Notes: a model not told the origin generated them from the sequence alone. Positions 1 through 9,860 are shown, counted from the first letter of the stretch. The stretch is DNA of 64,000 nucleotides from Pseudomonas sediminis (GCF_039555755.1 NZ_CP154631.1:1426001-1490000); one strand, 5' to 3'. Numbers and translations are program-made.

Positions 1-1404
1 GGCGCTGATCTCCTCAGGTTCTGCTTTATCAGAGCCGGAGGCATCGCTGCCGAGAATCTGCTTGAGCTTGCTGGCCGACGAGCCGGTCTGTGAGGAATGC
101 GCCTCGTCGGCGATCACCGCATAGCGGCCGCTGGCCAGCTTGGGATATTTGTCCAGTGCGTCGAACAGCGCCGGGAAGGTCTGGATGGTGACGATGATGA
201 TGCGCGTCTGCTCGACCAACGCCTCGGCCAGTTGTTCGGACTTGCTCAGGCTGCCGACATCGCGGGTGATGCATTTGACCACGCCCTGGGCATGCTCGAA
301 CTGGTAGATGGTGTCCTGCAGTTGCTTGTCCAGCACGGTGCGGTCGGTAATCACGATCACCGAGTTGAACAGGCGCTGGCCCTCCGCATCGTAAAGCGAA
401 GCCAGTTGATGCGCCGTCCAGGCAATGGAGTTGGACTTGCCCGAGCCGGCGCTGTGCTGGATCAGGTAACGCTTGCCTGGCCCCTCATTGCGGGTGGTCT
501 CGATCAGCCTGTTGACCACTTCCCACTGGTGGTAGCGCGGGAAGATCAGGGTCTCCTTGGTGATGCGCTGGCCGTCGGCATCTTCCTTCACGCTCTTCTG
601 CAGGTGCAGGAAGCGCCCCAGCACCTTGAGCCAGGCATCGGGATGAAACAGGCGCTGCCACAGGTAGCCGGTGGCGTACTGGCTGTCATCCGGCGCAGGC
701 GGGTTGCCGGCACCGCCGTCGAGGCTGCCCAGGTTGAACGGCAGGAAGAAGGTGTCCTTGCCGGCCAGCTGGGTGGTCATCGCCACCTCATCCTGGCTCA
801 CAGCAAAGTGCACCAGCGCACCGCGCTTGAAGCTCAAGAGCGGCTCGGGCTTGCGCGTCAGCGGGTCTTTCACCGGGCGGTCGTAGCGGTACTGGCGTTT
901 GGCGTTTTCCACGCTCTGCTTGAACTCGCTTTTCAGCTCCAGCGTGGCGACGGGGATGCCGTTGACGAACAGCACCAGATCCAGACGGGGGTTGTATTCA
1001 CCCTCGCGATAGTGAGGCGAATAGGACACCTCCGGCACCACGCGCAGGCGGTTGCACTGGTAGCGCTTGAGGGTGTCCGGGTTCATGCCGTGGTCGGGCT
1101 TGAAGCTGCACACCTCAATCTTTACCCCCGGCAGCTTGAAGCCATGACGCAGCACATCCAGGGTGCCGTCCTGCTCCAGCTCGCGCACCAGCTTCTGCAC
1201 CAGCACCGTTTCCGGATTGTTCGGGTTGGCTTTGGCGAACTTGTCCCAGCGCTCCGGCCAAGCGTCCTTGAAGTAGCCGAGAAAGTCCTCGGTATACAGC
1301 GCCGTGCGCCGTTCATAGCCGCTGGCCGGGCCGGTGAGCCAACCCTGGGCGACCATGGCGGTGATGATGTCCTGCTGGAACTGGGCTTCCTTGCTGTCCG
1401 CCAT
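1..1404 (-). CDS. hsdR: Type I restriction enzyme R subunit (HsdR), N-terminal 468 codons, cut by window edge
   Basis: This is the ATP-dependent translocase and nuclease subunit of a type I restriction-modification complex; it cuts unmodified DNA after translocation. I translated the minus strand from the ATG at 1404 and it stays open to base 1. An N-terminal nuclease core is visible (LDLVLF at 141-146, with the ELK of the PD-(D/E)XK motif near 156-158), then a helicase domain with Walker A HSAGSGKS at 317-324 and DEAH at 433-436. The remaining helicase and C-terminal parts lie outside the window. The ATG follows directly on the hsdS stop (0 bp), so translation is probably coupled. The long plus-strand frame over this gene is a shadow. 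Confidence 0.93.
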   Translation of the reverse strand, partial: MADSKEAQFQQDIITAMVAQGWLTGPASGYERRTALYTEDFLGYFKDAWPERWDKFAKANPNNPETVLVQKLVRELEQDGTLDVLRHGFKLPGVKIEVCSFKPDHGMNPDTLKRYQCNRLRVVPEVSYSPHYREGEYNPRLDLVLFVNGIPVATLELKSEFKQSVENAKRQYRYDRPVKDPLTRKPEPLLSFKRGALVHFAVSQDEVAMTTQLAGKDTFFLPFNLGSLDGGAGNPPAPDDSQYATGYLWQRLFHPDAWLKVLGRFLHLQKSVKEDADGQRITKETLIFPRYHQWEVVNRLIETTRNEGPGKRYLIQHSAGSGKSNSIAWTAHQLASLYDAEGQRLFNSVIVITDRTVLDKQLQDTIYQFEHAQGVVKCITRDVGSLSKSEQLAEALVEQTRIIIVTIQTFPALFDALDKYPKLASGRYAVIADEAHSSQTGSSASKLKQILGSDASGSDKAEPEEISA

Positions 1405-2772
1405 TTATACGGCCTCTGCTACTTCAAATTCTGGGGCTTGAGTGCTGACCGGGGGCTGCCAGCCGCGCACATCAATCTTGCCGGTGACGGCGGCGGAGAT
1501 TAGGGCGGAGCGGCGCTCTTGGAGTAGCTCGACAGTCAATACAGCCACAGCAGTTAGCTCCTCATGCCTAATGCGGTCTGCTTCGAGATAAGTCAGGATT
1601 TCCAGTTGCTCCTTCTCGGAAGGAATCGGTAACGCCAGACTCATGACATTACTTGCGGATATGGACGCAAGATTGGTGCTCTGCTTAGAGTTCAAATAAA
1701 AATAAGTCCGCGCCTGCTCTGCCTGCGTAAAGGCTGCCAACCATTCTGCTCTCAGCAAACCATTAGGCCGGATTGCGAACACATGATTTTGGTGGAGACA
1801 TGGATCTATTTGAGCCTGCCAAACCGTGCCGCGCCCTAACTTATCGTTGTCGCCGCCTTCGTTCATAAGCACGTCACCAGCTCGAAGCCTGTAACGCTCG
1901 ACCTCAGATTCAAGTACGGCTATTTCTTTTACCTCAGCTAAATCCACGTAGCCATTCTGCACATTTGCCACGCGCAGGTAGGGCATAACCACGGTTTCGC
2001 GCCCCTCATAATCCTTACCCTTTGCCACACCTCCCTGGATGGTCGCGTACCAACGAAGAGTGCCAACATTCCAGTGCGCCGGCACCTCGCCCAGCCACTC
2101 CACGCCGGAGTCTTTCATCGGCACCGTCGGGTCGAGGCCTTTGGTGACGGCGTGGGAGATCACAGCCTGGCGCTTTTCCTTGAGCAGTTCGATCAGGCGC
2201 TGCTGCTCTTCGATCAGCGCGTCGATGCGGGCAGTTTCGTGGTCAAGGAAGAGGGCGATTTTGGTTTGTTCTGATCGTGATGGCCTGGGAAAGAAAAAGT
2301 CTTTGAATTCCTCTGCTGGTAACCGCCAGCGTCCAAGGTGTGCAGATCCCTGTCCGAATGGAAAGAACAGCTTTTGGTGGTAAGCGTTCTGAAGCAATCG
2401 CAACATGAATCTAGGGCTATCCAACTCGGGATGTGCGGCACTAAAAACACGGTAATCAGGGCTTGTCACGCCATCAAATGCTGAGATATCTACATAGCCT
2501 GTAACCAAGTCCATGTGATTCATTGCGAACTCACCCTTCATGACTAGCTGATACTTGCTGTAGTCACTAGAAAGCTGGCCGTCACCGCTTTCTATATCTT
2601 TAACCTTTACCCCTTTATTGGTAATGGAAAGAACGTCAAAACCAAGCTTCCCGGCAATTCTCTTTTGAATTAAGAAGATATTTCTCAGGCGAACAACATC
2701 CCAGTGCTCTGGGACATTACCTATCCACTGAACCCCGGAATCCTTGTAAGCCGGATACGTCGAAAAGCTCAT
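1405..2772 (-). CDS. hsdS: Type I restriction-modification specificity subunit HsdS
   Basis: HsdS recognises the bipartite DNA target and directs both methylation by HsdM and cleavage by HsdR. The 455-aa protein has the usual duplicated layout: a conserved segment of the form KDSGVxWxGxVPxHW opens each half, at about residues 10-24 and 220-234. Each is followed by a target-recognition domain, and a helical stretch rich in E, R and Q (about 177-205) separates them as the spacer. Its ATG overlaps the end of hsdM by 4 bp (ATGA). GC content is lower in the first target-recognition domain than in hsdM, as is common for exchanged specificity domains. The actual DNA target cannot be read from the sequence. 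Confidence 0.93.
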   Translation of the reverse strand: MSFSTYPAYKDSGVQWIGNVPEHWDVVRLRNIFLIQKRIAGKLGFDVLSITNKGVKVKDIESGDGQLSSDYSKYQLVMKGEFAMNHMDLVTGYVDISAFDGVTSPDYRVFSAAHPELDSPRFMLRLLQNAYHQKLFFPFGQGSAHLGRWRLPAEEFKDFFFPRPSRSEQTKIALFLDHETARIDALIEEQQRLIELLKEKRQAVISHAVTKGLDPTVPMKDSGVEWLGEVPAHWNVGTLRWYATIQGGVAKGKDYEGRETVVMPYLRVANVQNGYVDLAEVKEIAVLESEVERYRLRAGDVLMNEGGDNDKLGRGTVWQAQIDPCLHQNHVFAIRPNGLLRAEWLAAFTQAEQARTYFYLNSKQSTNLASISASNVMSLALPIPSEKEQLEILTYLEADRIRHEELTAVAVLTVELLQERRSALISAAVTGKIDVRGWQPPVSTQAPEFEVAEAV

Positions 2773-4751
2773 GCCGACAGCCCCTCGATCATCCGCTTGA
2801 TGCGGTCGGTACAGGCTTTCAGGTCGCGGTCGATTTCCTCCAGCGGACGCGGCGGCTGGAACACATAGAAGTGACGGTTAAAGGGAATTTCGAAGCCAAC
2901 GATGCCGACTTCGCCATCCTGATCATCCCGCTTGCTCTCGTCGATCCAGGCATCCGGCACATGGGGTTTCACTTCGCGCTCGAAGTAGTCGTACACCGAC
3001 TCGCCCAGCGGCACGTTCTCGTTATCGCGCAGGCCGGCATCGGCTTCCGGCTGGCCTTTGACCATGCAGATATCGGCTTCCGGGTCGCGCTCGCTCAGGG
3101 CGCTGAGGATGGCTTTCAGCTCCGGTGTGCTGGGGAATACGTCGTGGGCGTTGAGTGCCTTTTTCAGCAGTTTGCTGAACTGCTCGCGATTGCGGTGCAG
3201 CACGCTGGCGTCCATGGCCTGCAGGGCTTCGATCAACCGCTGGCGTGCCGGGGCGTCCATCTTCTCGATGGCTTTTTCTGCCAGCACCTTTTCGATGCGC
3301 TCGGGACTGGCCTGGAAGTTCAGGCGCAGCGGACGCTCGACGGTGATGCGCCGGTAGCCGAAGGCTTCGACGGGGAAGATCTTGCTCTGCGCGGTTTGCT
3401 CGAAGCGGCCATACAGACGCACCAGTTCGTCGATCTGATCCTCGGTGATGTACTGGCGCTTGCTGCCGAGGGACTTGCGCATCTTGGCGAAGTGCTGGCT
3501 ACCGTCGATCAGTTGCACCTTGCCTTGGCGCACGGAGGCCTTGTGGTTGCTCAGCACCCACACATAGGTGGCGATACCGGTGTTGTAGAACATATCGGTG
3601 GGCAGGGCGATGATCGCTTCGACCAGATCGTTCTGCAGCAGGTAGCGGCGAATTTCCGACTCGCCCGAACCGGCGCCACCGGTAAACAGCGGCGAGCCGT
3701 TGAGGATGATGCCGATACGCGAGCCACCCTCACGCGGATCACGCATCTTGCTGACCAGGTGCAGCAGAAACAGCAGCGAGCCATCAGACACACGCGGCAG
3801 GCCCGGACCGAAGCGGCCGTTGAAGCCCTTCTCGCTGTGCTCGTCGGTGATCTGCTTCTGTACCTTCTTCCACTCCACACCGAATGGCGGGTTGCTGAGC
3901 ATGAAGTCGAAGCGGTGCTCGGGGCCGGCCAGTTGGTCGTTGGACAGGGTGTTACCGAGCTTGATGTTCTCGACCTTCTGCCCCTTGATCAGCATGTCCG
4001 CCTTGCAGATGGCGTAAGACTCGGGGTTGAGCTCCTGACCATGCAGCGACACGGTGACCTGGTCGCTGATCGACTGAATGTACTCGTCGCCCTCGGAGAG
4101 AAAGCCGCCGGTGCCCGCCGTCGGGTCGTAGATGGTGACGATGCGGTTGGGCGCCAGCTTGTGATCCTGATCGGCGATCACCAGCGAGGTGGTCAGGTGC
4201 ACGATATCGCGCGGGGTGAAGTGCTCCCCGGCGGTTTCGTTGGAGCTTTCGGCGAACTTGCGGATCAACTCTTCGAAGATGATGCCCATGCCGAAGTTGC
4301 TGATGCGCTGGGGGCTGAGGTCGGCGGCGGCGAAACGCTGGGTTACCTGGTACAGCAGGTTGCCGCTGGCCAGCTGCTGGACGAAGTCCTCGAAATGGAA
4401 GTGCTCGAATATCTCGCGGGCGTCCTTGCTGAAGGACTGCACGTAGCTCAGCAGGTCGTCGGCCGTCTGTTTGTCCGAAAGCGTGTCGAGGGTCAGTTTC
4501 GAGGCGTTGAAGAAGGGCTGGCCGGCGGCGCGCAGGAGAAGCATCTCGCGCACATGATCGGGGCGACCTTCCTGCGCATAAGACTCACGAACCACTGCCT
4601 CCTTGGTCGGCTCCAGCACGCACTCCATGCGCCGCAGCAGGGTGAACGGCAGGATGATGCGGCCGTACTGCGACTGCTTGAAGTCACCGCGTAGCAGGTC
4701 GGCAATCGACCAGAGAAAGGCGGCAGTCTGGGAATGATTCTCCGTGTTCAC
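2769..4751 (-). CDS. hsdM: Type I restriction-modification methyltransferase HsdM
   Basis: N6-adenine methyltransferase subunit, which acts with HsdS. The 660-aa protein begins with the HsdM helical N-domain. The SAM-binding motif I is DPTAGTGGF at 209-217 and the catalytic motif IV is NPPF at 287-290. [10 protein letters not shown], at about 175-184, is the usual conserved segment before motif I. The C-terminus is longer than in classical EcoKI-type HsdM (about 530 aa), which fits the larger HsdM variants. It is the first gene of the hsdM-hsdS-hsdR operon. The operon is transcribed away from the ABC transporter operon, with 448 bp between them. Confidence 0.94.
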   Translation of the reverse strand: MNTENHSQTAAFLWSIADLLRGDFKQSQYGRIILPFTLLRRMECVLEPTKEAVVRESYAQEGRPDHVREMLLLRAAGQPFFNASKLTLDTLSDKQTADDLLSYVQSFSKDAREIFEHFHFEDFVQQLASGNLLYQVTQRFAAADLSPQRISNFGMGIIFEELIRKFAESSNETAGEHFTPRDIVHLTTSLVIADQDHKLAPNRIVTIYDPTAGTGGFLSEGDEYIQSISDQVTVSLHGQELNPESYAICKADMLIKGQKVENIKLGNTLSNDQLAGPEHRFDFMLSNPPFGVEWKKVQKQITDEHSEKGFNGRFGPGLPRVSDGSLLFLLHLVSKMRDPREGGSRIGIILNGSPLFTGGAGSGESEIRRYLLQNDLVEAIIALPTDMFYNTGIATYVWVLSNHKASVRQGKVQLIDGSQHFAKMRKSLGSKRQYITEDQIDELVRLYGRFEQTAQSKIFPVEAFGYRRITVERPLRLNFQASPERIEKVLAEKAIEKMDAPARQRLIEALQAMDASVLHRNREQFSKLLKKALNAHDVFPSTPELKAILSALSERDPEADICMVKGQPEADAGLRDNENVPLGESVYDYFEREVKPHVPDAWIDESKRDDQDGEVGIVGFEIPFNRHFYVFQPPRPLEEIDRDLKACTDRIKRMIEGLSA

Positions 4752-5199
4752 GCAACAACTCCAAATACGCGGAAAAATAAAACCGCAAGACTACCCGCTG
4801 ACCTATCGGCCGCCCAGCCTTAAATCCAGCGTAGTGCCAGGGGCTGGCCGCCCCGTAGCCAGCAGCCGAATAATCGCTATCTCGCCTCAAATACGGGTGA
4901 GCTCAGCGGCATATACAGGTGACTTACCCTGTAAATACGAGTGACCTCTCCAACGCATTGCTCAAAACATGAGCAGCATCTCGATAACGGGTCGAGCTGT
5001 ATTTGAACGACGCAAGCTGATCGACCCGTTTTGCATCTGCGCGACAACCTGCTGTAACCAGGCGACACCCTGACCGCAGAGCAAGCCATAGGCCAGCAAA
5101 CGGCTTGGCGGTCACGGAAACGCTATGCTAGCTTGGCCGCCAGCCAGGACGGCCCGCCGTACGCCGGAGTGCATTCGAAGAAGAAGAGGACACCACCCC
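4752..5199. other. Divergent intergenic region between hsdM and the ABC transporter operon
   Basis: No convincing gene is seen. The region must hold the promoters for hsdM (minus) and the transporter (plus). It contains three regularly spaced direct repeats, annotated separately. A purine-rich ribosome-binding site (AAGAAGAGGA, 5181-5190) lies just before the ATG at 5200 and decides that start over upstream in-frame codons. Confidence 0.6.
4891..4944. promoter_or_regulatory. Three direct repeats at exact 22-bp spacing upstream of hsdM
   Basis: ATACGGGTGA (4891-4900), ATACAGGTGA (4913-4922) and ATACGAGTGA (4935-4944) share the consensus ATACRRGTGA. They start exactly 22 bp apart, about two helical turns, so a protein could bind all three on one face of the DNA. 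They lie 140-193 bp upstream of the hsdM start. A role as operator for the restriction-modification operon is inference; they could also serve the divergent transporter operon. Confidence 0.5.
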
Positions 5200-5973
5200 A
5201 TGGCCGAGGCGACGCCCGCGCTGGAAATCCGCAACCTGCACAAACGCTACGGCGATCTCGAAGTGCTCAAGGGTATTTCCCTGACGGCCAAAGACGGCGA
5301 CGTCATCTCCATTCTCGGCTCCTCCGGCTCCGGCAAGTCCACCTTCCTGCGCTGCATAAATCTGCTGGAAAACCCGCATCAGGGTCAGATTTTCGTCGCC
5401 GGTGAAGAGCTCAAGCTCAAGGCCGCGAAGAACGGCGATCTGGTTGCTGCCGACAACAGGCAGATCAATCGCCTGCGCAGCGAAATCGGTTTCGTCTTCC
5501 AGAATTTCAATCTGTGGCCGCATATGAGCGTGCTCGACAACATCATCGAGGCGCCGCGCCGCGTGCTCGGCCAGAGCAAGGCCGAGGCCATCGAAGTGGC
5601 CGAGGCGCTGCTGGCCAAGGTTGGCATCGCCGACAAACGTCACGTCTACCCCAACCAGCTTTCGGGCGGTCAGCAGCAGCGCGCAGCCATTGCCCGTACC
5701 CTCGCCATGCAGCCGAAGGTAATCCTGTTCGACGAGCCGACCTCGGCACTTGACCCGGAGATGGTACAAGAAGTGCTTAATGTGATTCGCGCGCTTGCCG
5801 ATGAGGGTCGCACCATGCTGCTGGTTACCCATGAAATGAGTTTCGCTCGCCAGGTTTCCAGCGAGGTGGTGTTTCTCCACCAGGGCCTGGTCGAGGAACA
5901 GGGGCCACCCGCTCAGGTGTTCGACAACCCGAACTCGGCACGCTGTAAACAATTCATGTCCAGCAATCGCTAA
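5200..5973 (+). CDS. Polar amino-acid ABC transporter ATP-binding protein
   Basis: 257-aa ATPase of a HisP/GlnQ/AotP-type importer that powers uptake of polar or basic amino acids across the inner membrane. Walker A is GSSGSGKS at about 40-47; the Q-loop (VFQNFNLWP), the signature LSGGQQQ near residue 153, Walker B ILFDEP and the switch histidine in VTHEM are all intact. The ATG at 5200 is chosen because a ribosome-binding site precedes it and the family begins with such a short N-terminus; the frame is open further upstream. It is the first gene of a four-gene operon. The order ATPase, binding protein, permease, permease matches the PA5152-PA5155 cluster of P. aeruginosa as I remember it. 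Confidence 0.93.
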   Translation: MAEATPALEIRNLHKRYGDLEVLKGISLTAKDGDVISILGSSGSGKSTFLRCINLLENPHQGQIFVAGEELKLKAAKNGDLVAADNRQINRLRSEIGFVFQNFNLWPHMSVLDNIIEAPRRVLGQSKAEAIEVAEALLAKVGIADKRHVYPNQLSGGQQQRAAIARTLAMQPKVILFDEPTSALDPEMVQEVLNVIRALADEGRTMLLVTHEMSFARQVSSEVVFLHQGLVEEQGPPAQVFDNPNSARCKQFMSSNR

Positions 5974-5988
5974 CACGGAGCAACATGC

Positions 5989-6741
5989 ATGCAGAACTAT
6001 AAGAAGATCCTGCTGGCCGCAGCCGCTACCCTGGCTTTCGGCACCAGCGCTGTCGCAGCTGACAAACTGAAACTCGGCACCGAAGGCGCCTACCCGCCCT
6101 TCAACCTGATCGACGCCAGCGGCAAGGTCACCGGCTTCGACGTGGAAATCGGCCAGGCGCTGTGCGCCAAGATGCAGGCCGAATGTGAAGTGGTCACCTC
6201 CGACTGGGATGGCATCATCCCGGCGCTGAACGCCAAGAAGTTCGACTTCCTGATCGCTTCGATGTCGATCACCGAAGAGCGTAAGGCCGCGGTCGATTTC
6301 ACCGAGCCGTACTACACCAACAAGCTGCAGTTCATCGCACCGAAGTCGGCCGACTTCAAGACCGATGCCAGCAGCCTCAAGGGCAAGGTGATCGGTGCGC
6401 AGCGCGCTACCATCGCCGGCACCTGGCTGGAAGACAACCTGGACAAGGTGGTCGACATCAAGCTGTATGACACCCAGGAAAACGCCTACCTCGACCTGTC
6501 CTCGGGCCGTCTCGATGGCGTGCTGGCCGACACCTTCGTCAACTGGGAATGGCTCAAGAGTGATGCCGGCAAAGAGTTCGAATTCAAGGGCGACCCAGTA
6601 TTCGACAACGACAAGATCGGCATCGCCGTGCGCAAGGGCGACCCGCTGCGCGAGAAGCTGAACACCGCTCTGCAGGCCATCATCGAAGACGGCACCTACA
6701 AGCAGATCAACGACAAGTACTTCCCGTTCAGCATCTATTGA
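5989..6741 (+). CDS. Periplasmic amino-acid-binding protein of the ABC transporter
   Basis: 250-aa solute-binding protein, family SBP_bac_3 (lysine/arginine/ornithine/histidine type). It has a Sec signal peptide: a basic start, a hydrophobic core rich in Ala and Leu, and a likely cut after AVAA near residue 24. The mature part opens with the family's typical LKLGTEGAYPPF. It captures the substrate in the periplasm and delivers it to the two permeases encoded just downstream. The exact ligand (arginine, ornithine, histidine or lysine) cannot be decided from sequence reading. It follows the ATPase gene by 15 bp. Confidence 0.93.
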   Translation: MQNYKKILLAAAATLAFGTSAVAADKLKLGTEGAYPPFNLIDASGKVTGFDVEIGQALCAKMQAECEVVTSDWDGIIPALNAKKFDFLIASMSITEERKAAVDFTEPYYTNKLQFIAPKSADFKTDASSLKGKVIGAQRATIAGTWLEDNLDKVVDIKLYDTQENAYLDLSSGRLDGVLADTFVNWEWLKSDAGKEFEFKGDPVFDNDKIGIAVRKGDPLREKLNTALQAIIEDGTYKQINDKYFPFSIY

Positions 6742-6755
6742 TGACCTGAAGGCAC

Positions 6756-6778
6756 TGCGCCGCCCATTGGGCGGCGCA
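6756..6778 (+). repeat. Intercistronic hairpin after the binding-protein gene
   Basis: TGCGCCGCCC and GGGCGGCGCA form a perfect 10-bp stem with an ATT loop. There is no T-run, so it is not a normal terminator. Hairpins here commonly stabilise the binding-protein mRNA or partly stop transcription so that the binding protein outnumbers the permeases; that role is inferred. Confidence 0.6.
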
Positions 6779-6795
6779 ATTGCCCGAGCCCTCCG

Positions 6796-7491
6796 ATGAT
6801 TTTCGAACTCCACGGATTCGGCCCCGCCCTGGCCGCCGGCACCCTGATGACCATCCAACTGGCGCTTTGCGCGCTGGCTGTAGGTCTGGTGCTTGGCTTG
6901 CTCGGCGCACTGGCCAAGACTTCGCCGTACAAGCCACTGCAGTGGCTCGGCGGCAGCTATTCCACCATCGTGCGCGGCGTACCCGAACTGCTCTGGGTGC
7001 TGCTGATCTATTTCGGCACGGTTGGCCTGATGCGCAGCCTGGCTGACCTGCTCGGCGTCGAGAGCCTTGAGCTCTCCGCCTTCGCTGCGGGCACCATCGC
7101 CCTCGGCCTGTGTTTCGGCGCCTACGCCACCGAGGTGTTCCGTGGCGCCATCCTGGCCATACCCAAGGGCCACCGCGAAGCCGGTCAGGCACTCGGCATG
7201 TCCAAGGCGCGCATTCTCTGGAAGTTGATCCTGCCGCAGATGTGGCGTATCGCCCTGCCCGGCCTGGGCAATCTGTTCATGATTCTGATGAAGGATACAG
7301 CGCTGGTATCAGTGATCGGCCTGGAGGAGATCATGCGCCGCTCGCAAATCGCGGTGACCTCCAGCAAGGAGCCCTTCACTTTCTATATGGTTGCGGCCTT
7401 CATCTACCTGGGCCTGACCGTTCTCGCCATGATCGGCCTGCATTTCCTCGAGAAGCGCGCTAGCCGCGGCTTCGTCCGGAGCGCCTCATGA
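6796..7491 (+). CDS. Polar amino-acid ABC transporter permease (HisQ/AotQ-like)
   Basis: 231-aa inner-membrane permease of the HisMQ family. About five hydrophobic segments are visible. The conserved binding-protein-dependent transport loop, EAGQALGMSKARILWKLILP, lies at about residues 133-152 and contacts the ATPase. PELLWVLLIYFG is a typical family segment. The stop overlaps the next permease start by 4 bp (ATGA), as expected for two permeases made in equal amounts. It acts with the ATPase and binding protein upstream. Confidence 0.92.
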   Translation: MIFELHGFGPALAAGTLMTIQLALCALAVGLVLGLLGALAKTSPYKPLQWLGGSYSTIVRGVPELLWVLLIYFGTVGLMRSLADLLGVESLELSAFAAGTIALGLCFGAYATEVFRGAILAIPKGHREAGQALGMSKARILWKLILPQMWRIALPGLGNLFMILMKDTALVSVIGLEEIMRRSQIAVTSSKEPFTFYMVAAFIYLGLTVLAMIGLHFLEKRASRGFVRSAS

Positions 7492-8177
7492 ACTGGGAAG
7501 TCATCATCAAGTGGCTGCCGCGCCTGTCCGAAGGCGCGCTGCTGACCCTGGAGCTGGTGGCCATCGCCGTCATCGCCGGCCTGATCCTCGCACTGCCCTT
7601 GGGTATCGCCCGCGCGTCCAAACACTGGTATGTGCGCGCCCTGCCCTATGGCTACATCTTCTTTTTCCGCGGCACGCCGCTGCTGGTGCAGCTGTTCCTG
7701 GTCTACTACGGCCTGGCGCAATTCGACGCCGTGCGCCAAGGCCCGCTCTGGCCCTACCTGCGCTCGCCTTACTGGTGCGCGATCATCACCATGACCCTGC
7801 ACACCGCCGCCTATATCGCCGAGATCCTGCGCGGCGCCATCCAGGCCGTGCCGCCCGGTGAAGTGGAAGCGGCGCGCGCACTGGGCATGTCGCGGGCCAA
7901 GACCATGTTCTATATCGTCCTGCCGCGCGCTGCGCGCATCGGCTTGCCGGCCTACAGCAACGAAGTGATCCTGATGCTCAAGGCAAGCGCCCTGGCCAGC
8001 ACCGTGACGCTGCTGGAACTGACCGGCATGGCACGCACCATCATCGCGCGCACCTATCTGCCGGTGGAGATTTTCTTCGCTGCCGGCCTGTTCTACCTGG
8101 CCATCGCCTTCGTTCTGGTGCGCGCCTTCCGCCTGCTGGAGCGCTGGCTGCGCGTCGACGCCTGCCAGGGTCGCTAA
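7488..8177 (+). CDS. Polar amino-acid ABC transporter permease (HisM/AotM-like)
   Basis: 229-aa partner permease of the same importer. It carries the family signature RGTPLLVQLFLVYYGL in the N-terminal half and the ATPase-contact loop EAARALGMSRAKTMFYIVLP in the C-terminal half. Hydrophobic segments lie at both ends and between these motifs. It ends the transporter operon. An imperfect GC-rich inverted repeat (about 8183-8210) follows it, before the methyltransferase gene. Confidence 0.92.
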   Translation: MNWEVIIKWLPRLSEGALLTLELVAIAVIAGLILALPLGIARASKHWYVRALPYGYIFFFRGTPLLVQLFLVYYGLAQFDAVRQGPLWPYLRSPYWCAIITMTLHTAAYIAEILRGAIQAVPPGEVEAARALGMSRAKTMFYIVLPRAARIGLPAYSNEVILMLKASALASTVTLLELTGMARTIIARTYLPVEIFFAAGLFYLAIAFVLVRAFRLLERWLRVDACQGR

Positions 8178-8219
8178 GCCAACCGGGCGGCCACTTGGCG
8201 GCCCGGCTCAACCAGACGC

Positions 8220-9443
8220 ATGAGCGCCATGTCCGAGCCCATTCTTACCTCAGGCGATCTGCTCGCCCGTTTCCAGGCCCTGGACAGCTTTCTCCTGCAG
8301 CACCAGGCTCTGTGGCGCCCACGGCCGTTTCATTACCTGCAACTGCCCTGGGAAGCGGAGCTGGCGGAACTGGCTATCTGGCTGCGCAGCCGCTCTCTGG
8401 AACAGGCTGAAGCCAGCGACAACAGCCCCTTCGCCCTCCCTGCACCAGCGCCCTTTACCGACCTGGCCCACCAAGCGCAAGCGCTTAGCCTGCTGGGCGA
8501 GATTCCGAGCCTGGACAGTCCGCCGCGTGCACACGCCCTCAGCGTCGATGTGCCCGGTAGAAAGCTGGCGCAGATACAGGCCTTTGCCAGCCACCTACAG
8601 TTTCGCCAGCGCCCCACGCACTGGCTCGACTGGTGTTCCGGCAAGGGCTACCTCGGTCGTTGGCTGACTCAGGATGATCAACACCTGACCTGCCTGGAGT
8701 ACGATCTGGCGCTGATCGAGTCTGGTAACGCACTGAGCAAACGCCTGGGACTGGACGCCGCACACCTACAGCAGGATGTGCTGGCCGATGATTGCAGCCA
8801 GCGGCTGACGAAAGAACACACCCCGGTGGCCTTGCACGCCTGCGGCGACCTGCATGTACGTCTGCTGCAGCTGGCCAGCCGCAACGGATGCTCACAGCTG
8901 GCGGTCGCGCCCTGCTGCTACAACCGCATCGCCGCCATGCAGTACCAGCCGCTGTCGACGGCCGCGCAGGGCTCGGACCTGCTGCTATCACGCGACGACC
9001 TCGGCCTGCCGCTGAGCGAAACCGTCACGGCAGGTGCCCGCGTGCGCAGACAACGCAATCAGTCGATGGCCTGGCGCCTGGCCTTCGATCTGCTGCAACG
9101 CCAGCTACGCGGCATCGATGAATACCTGCCAACGCCATCGCTACCCAGCGACTGGTTCAGCAAACCTTTCGCCAACTTCTGCCATGACCTCGCCGAGCTG
9201 CGTGAAGTACCGTCGCCTGGCGAGCAGGACTGGCGCGCACTGGAGGCGCGCGGCTGGCAACGCCTGGCTGAAGTGCGCAATCTGGAGTTGCCGCGCAACC
9301 TGTTCCGCCGGTCGCTGGAACTCTGGTTGCTGCTCGACCGTGCCCTGTATCTGCAGGAGCAAGGCTACAGGGTGAAGCTGGGTACCTTCTGCGATTACCA
9401 GTTGAGCCCGCGCAACCTGCTGCTGCTGGCCGAGCGCGCCTAA
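8220..9443 (+). CDS. SAM-dependent methyltransferase (Methyltransf_32 type)
   Basis: 407-aa cytoplasmic protein with a central Rossmann-type methyltransferase domain. The SAM-binding motif is DWCSGKGYLGRWL, and further on come HACGDLH and APCCYNR, which are typical of the Methyltransf_32 family (eukaryotic relatives are GSTCD-like). The N-terminal 130 residues and the last 140 residues show no motif I recognise. A second in-frame ATG at 8229 is an alternative start. The substrate is unknown to me. The gene lies 42 bp after the transporter operon in the same direction and may be co-transcribed. Confidence 0.8.
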   Translation: MSAMSEPILTSGDLLARFQALDSFLLQHQALWRPRPFHYLQLPWEAELAELAIWLRSRSLEQAEASDNSPFALPAPAPFTDLAHQAQALSLLGEIPSLDSPPRAHALSVDVPGRKLAQIQAFASHLQFRQRPTHWLDWCSGKGYLGRWLTQDDQHLTCLEYDLALIESGNALSKRLGLDAAHLQQDVLADDCSQRLTKEHTPVALHACGDLHVRLLQLASRNGCSQLAVAPCCYNRIAAMQYQPLSTAAQGSDLLLSRDDLGLPLSETVTAGARVRRQRNQSMAWRLAFDLLQRQLRGIDEYLPTPSLPSDWFSKPFANFCHDLAELREVPSPGEQDWRALEARGWQRLAEVRNLELPRNLFRRSLELWLLLDRALYLQEQGYRVKLGTFCDYQLSPRNLLLLAERA

Positions 9444-9695
9444 GTTGCACACAGAAGCTGTGGATAACTCTGTTGATCCTTTCTGGGCAAATGCTGCAAA
9501 GCCACTTGGCAATTGCCTCGTAGACATCTGATCATTTTTCGAACAGCCTTCGAAGCCCTAGCAAAAACAATAACTTGCGAAAAATAGTGATCGAATGCAC
9601 AGAGCCGGTGCGCGACCGTCGCGCGCGCCTTCTCTTTGTGCATAAGCCAAAAGCTGCTGATAGCCGAGTCCGGAAAAACCTAGCTCGAAGGTGGC
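9444..9695. other. Intergenic stretch upstream of tRNA-Thr with a structured segment
   Basis: No gene is supported. At about 9598-9642, TGCACAGAG and CTCTTTGTGCA flank a very GC-rich inner stem (GCGCGA with TCGCGC), giving a potential stable hairpin of about 45 nt. An exact DnaA-box-like TGTGGATAA occurs at 9470-9478 but is isolated. Nothing else is evident. Confidence 0.4.
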
Positions 9696-9723
9696 TTTAC
9701 TCAGGCCGATGAATGGATATAAT
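9696..9723 (+). promoter_or_regulatory. Sigma-70 promoter of tRNA-Thr
   Basis: A perfect -10 box TATAAT (9718-9723) follows TTTACT (9696-9701, four of six bases of the -35 consensus) with a 16-bp spacer. The -10 box ends 14 bp before the mature tRNA starts, which fits transcription with a short leader. Confidence 0.65.
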
Positions 9724-9737
9724 GGCGCCCCCACCTA

Positions 9738-9814
<77 letters not shown>

Positions 9815-9830
9815 ATAAAACAACGACTTA

Positions 9831-9855
9831 GGCTCACCTCGCGGTGGGCCTTTTT
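9831..9855 (+). terminator. Rho-independent terminator after tRNA-Thr
   Basis: GGCTCACC (9831-9838) pairs with GGTGGGCC (9843-9850) around a TCGC loop, with one G-U pair, and five T residues follow. A diverged copy of this sequence and its flank occurs at 10213-10262. Confidence 0.8.
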
Positions 9856-9860
9856 CGTTT

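Noticed and set aside
97..1503. 468-codon open frame on plus across hsdR
   Set aside because: It is antisense to hsdR, whose minus-strand translation shows nuclease, Walker A and DEAH motifs. The plus frame has no family features.
5128..7173. 681-codon open frame on minus across the ABC transporter genes
   Set aside because: It is a shadow of three well-supported plus-strand transporter genes with strong motifs.
9470..9478. Exact DnaA-box-like TGTGGATAA near tRNA-Thr
   Set aside because: One isolated 9-mer is expected by chance at this length; no cluster or AT-rich unwinding element is present.
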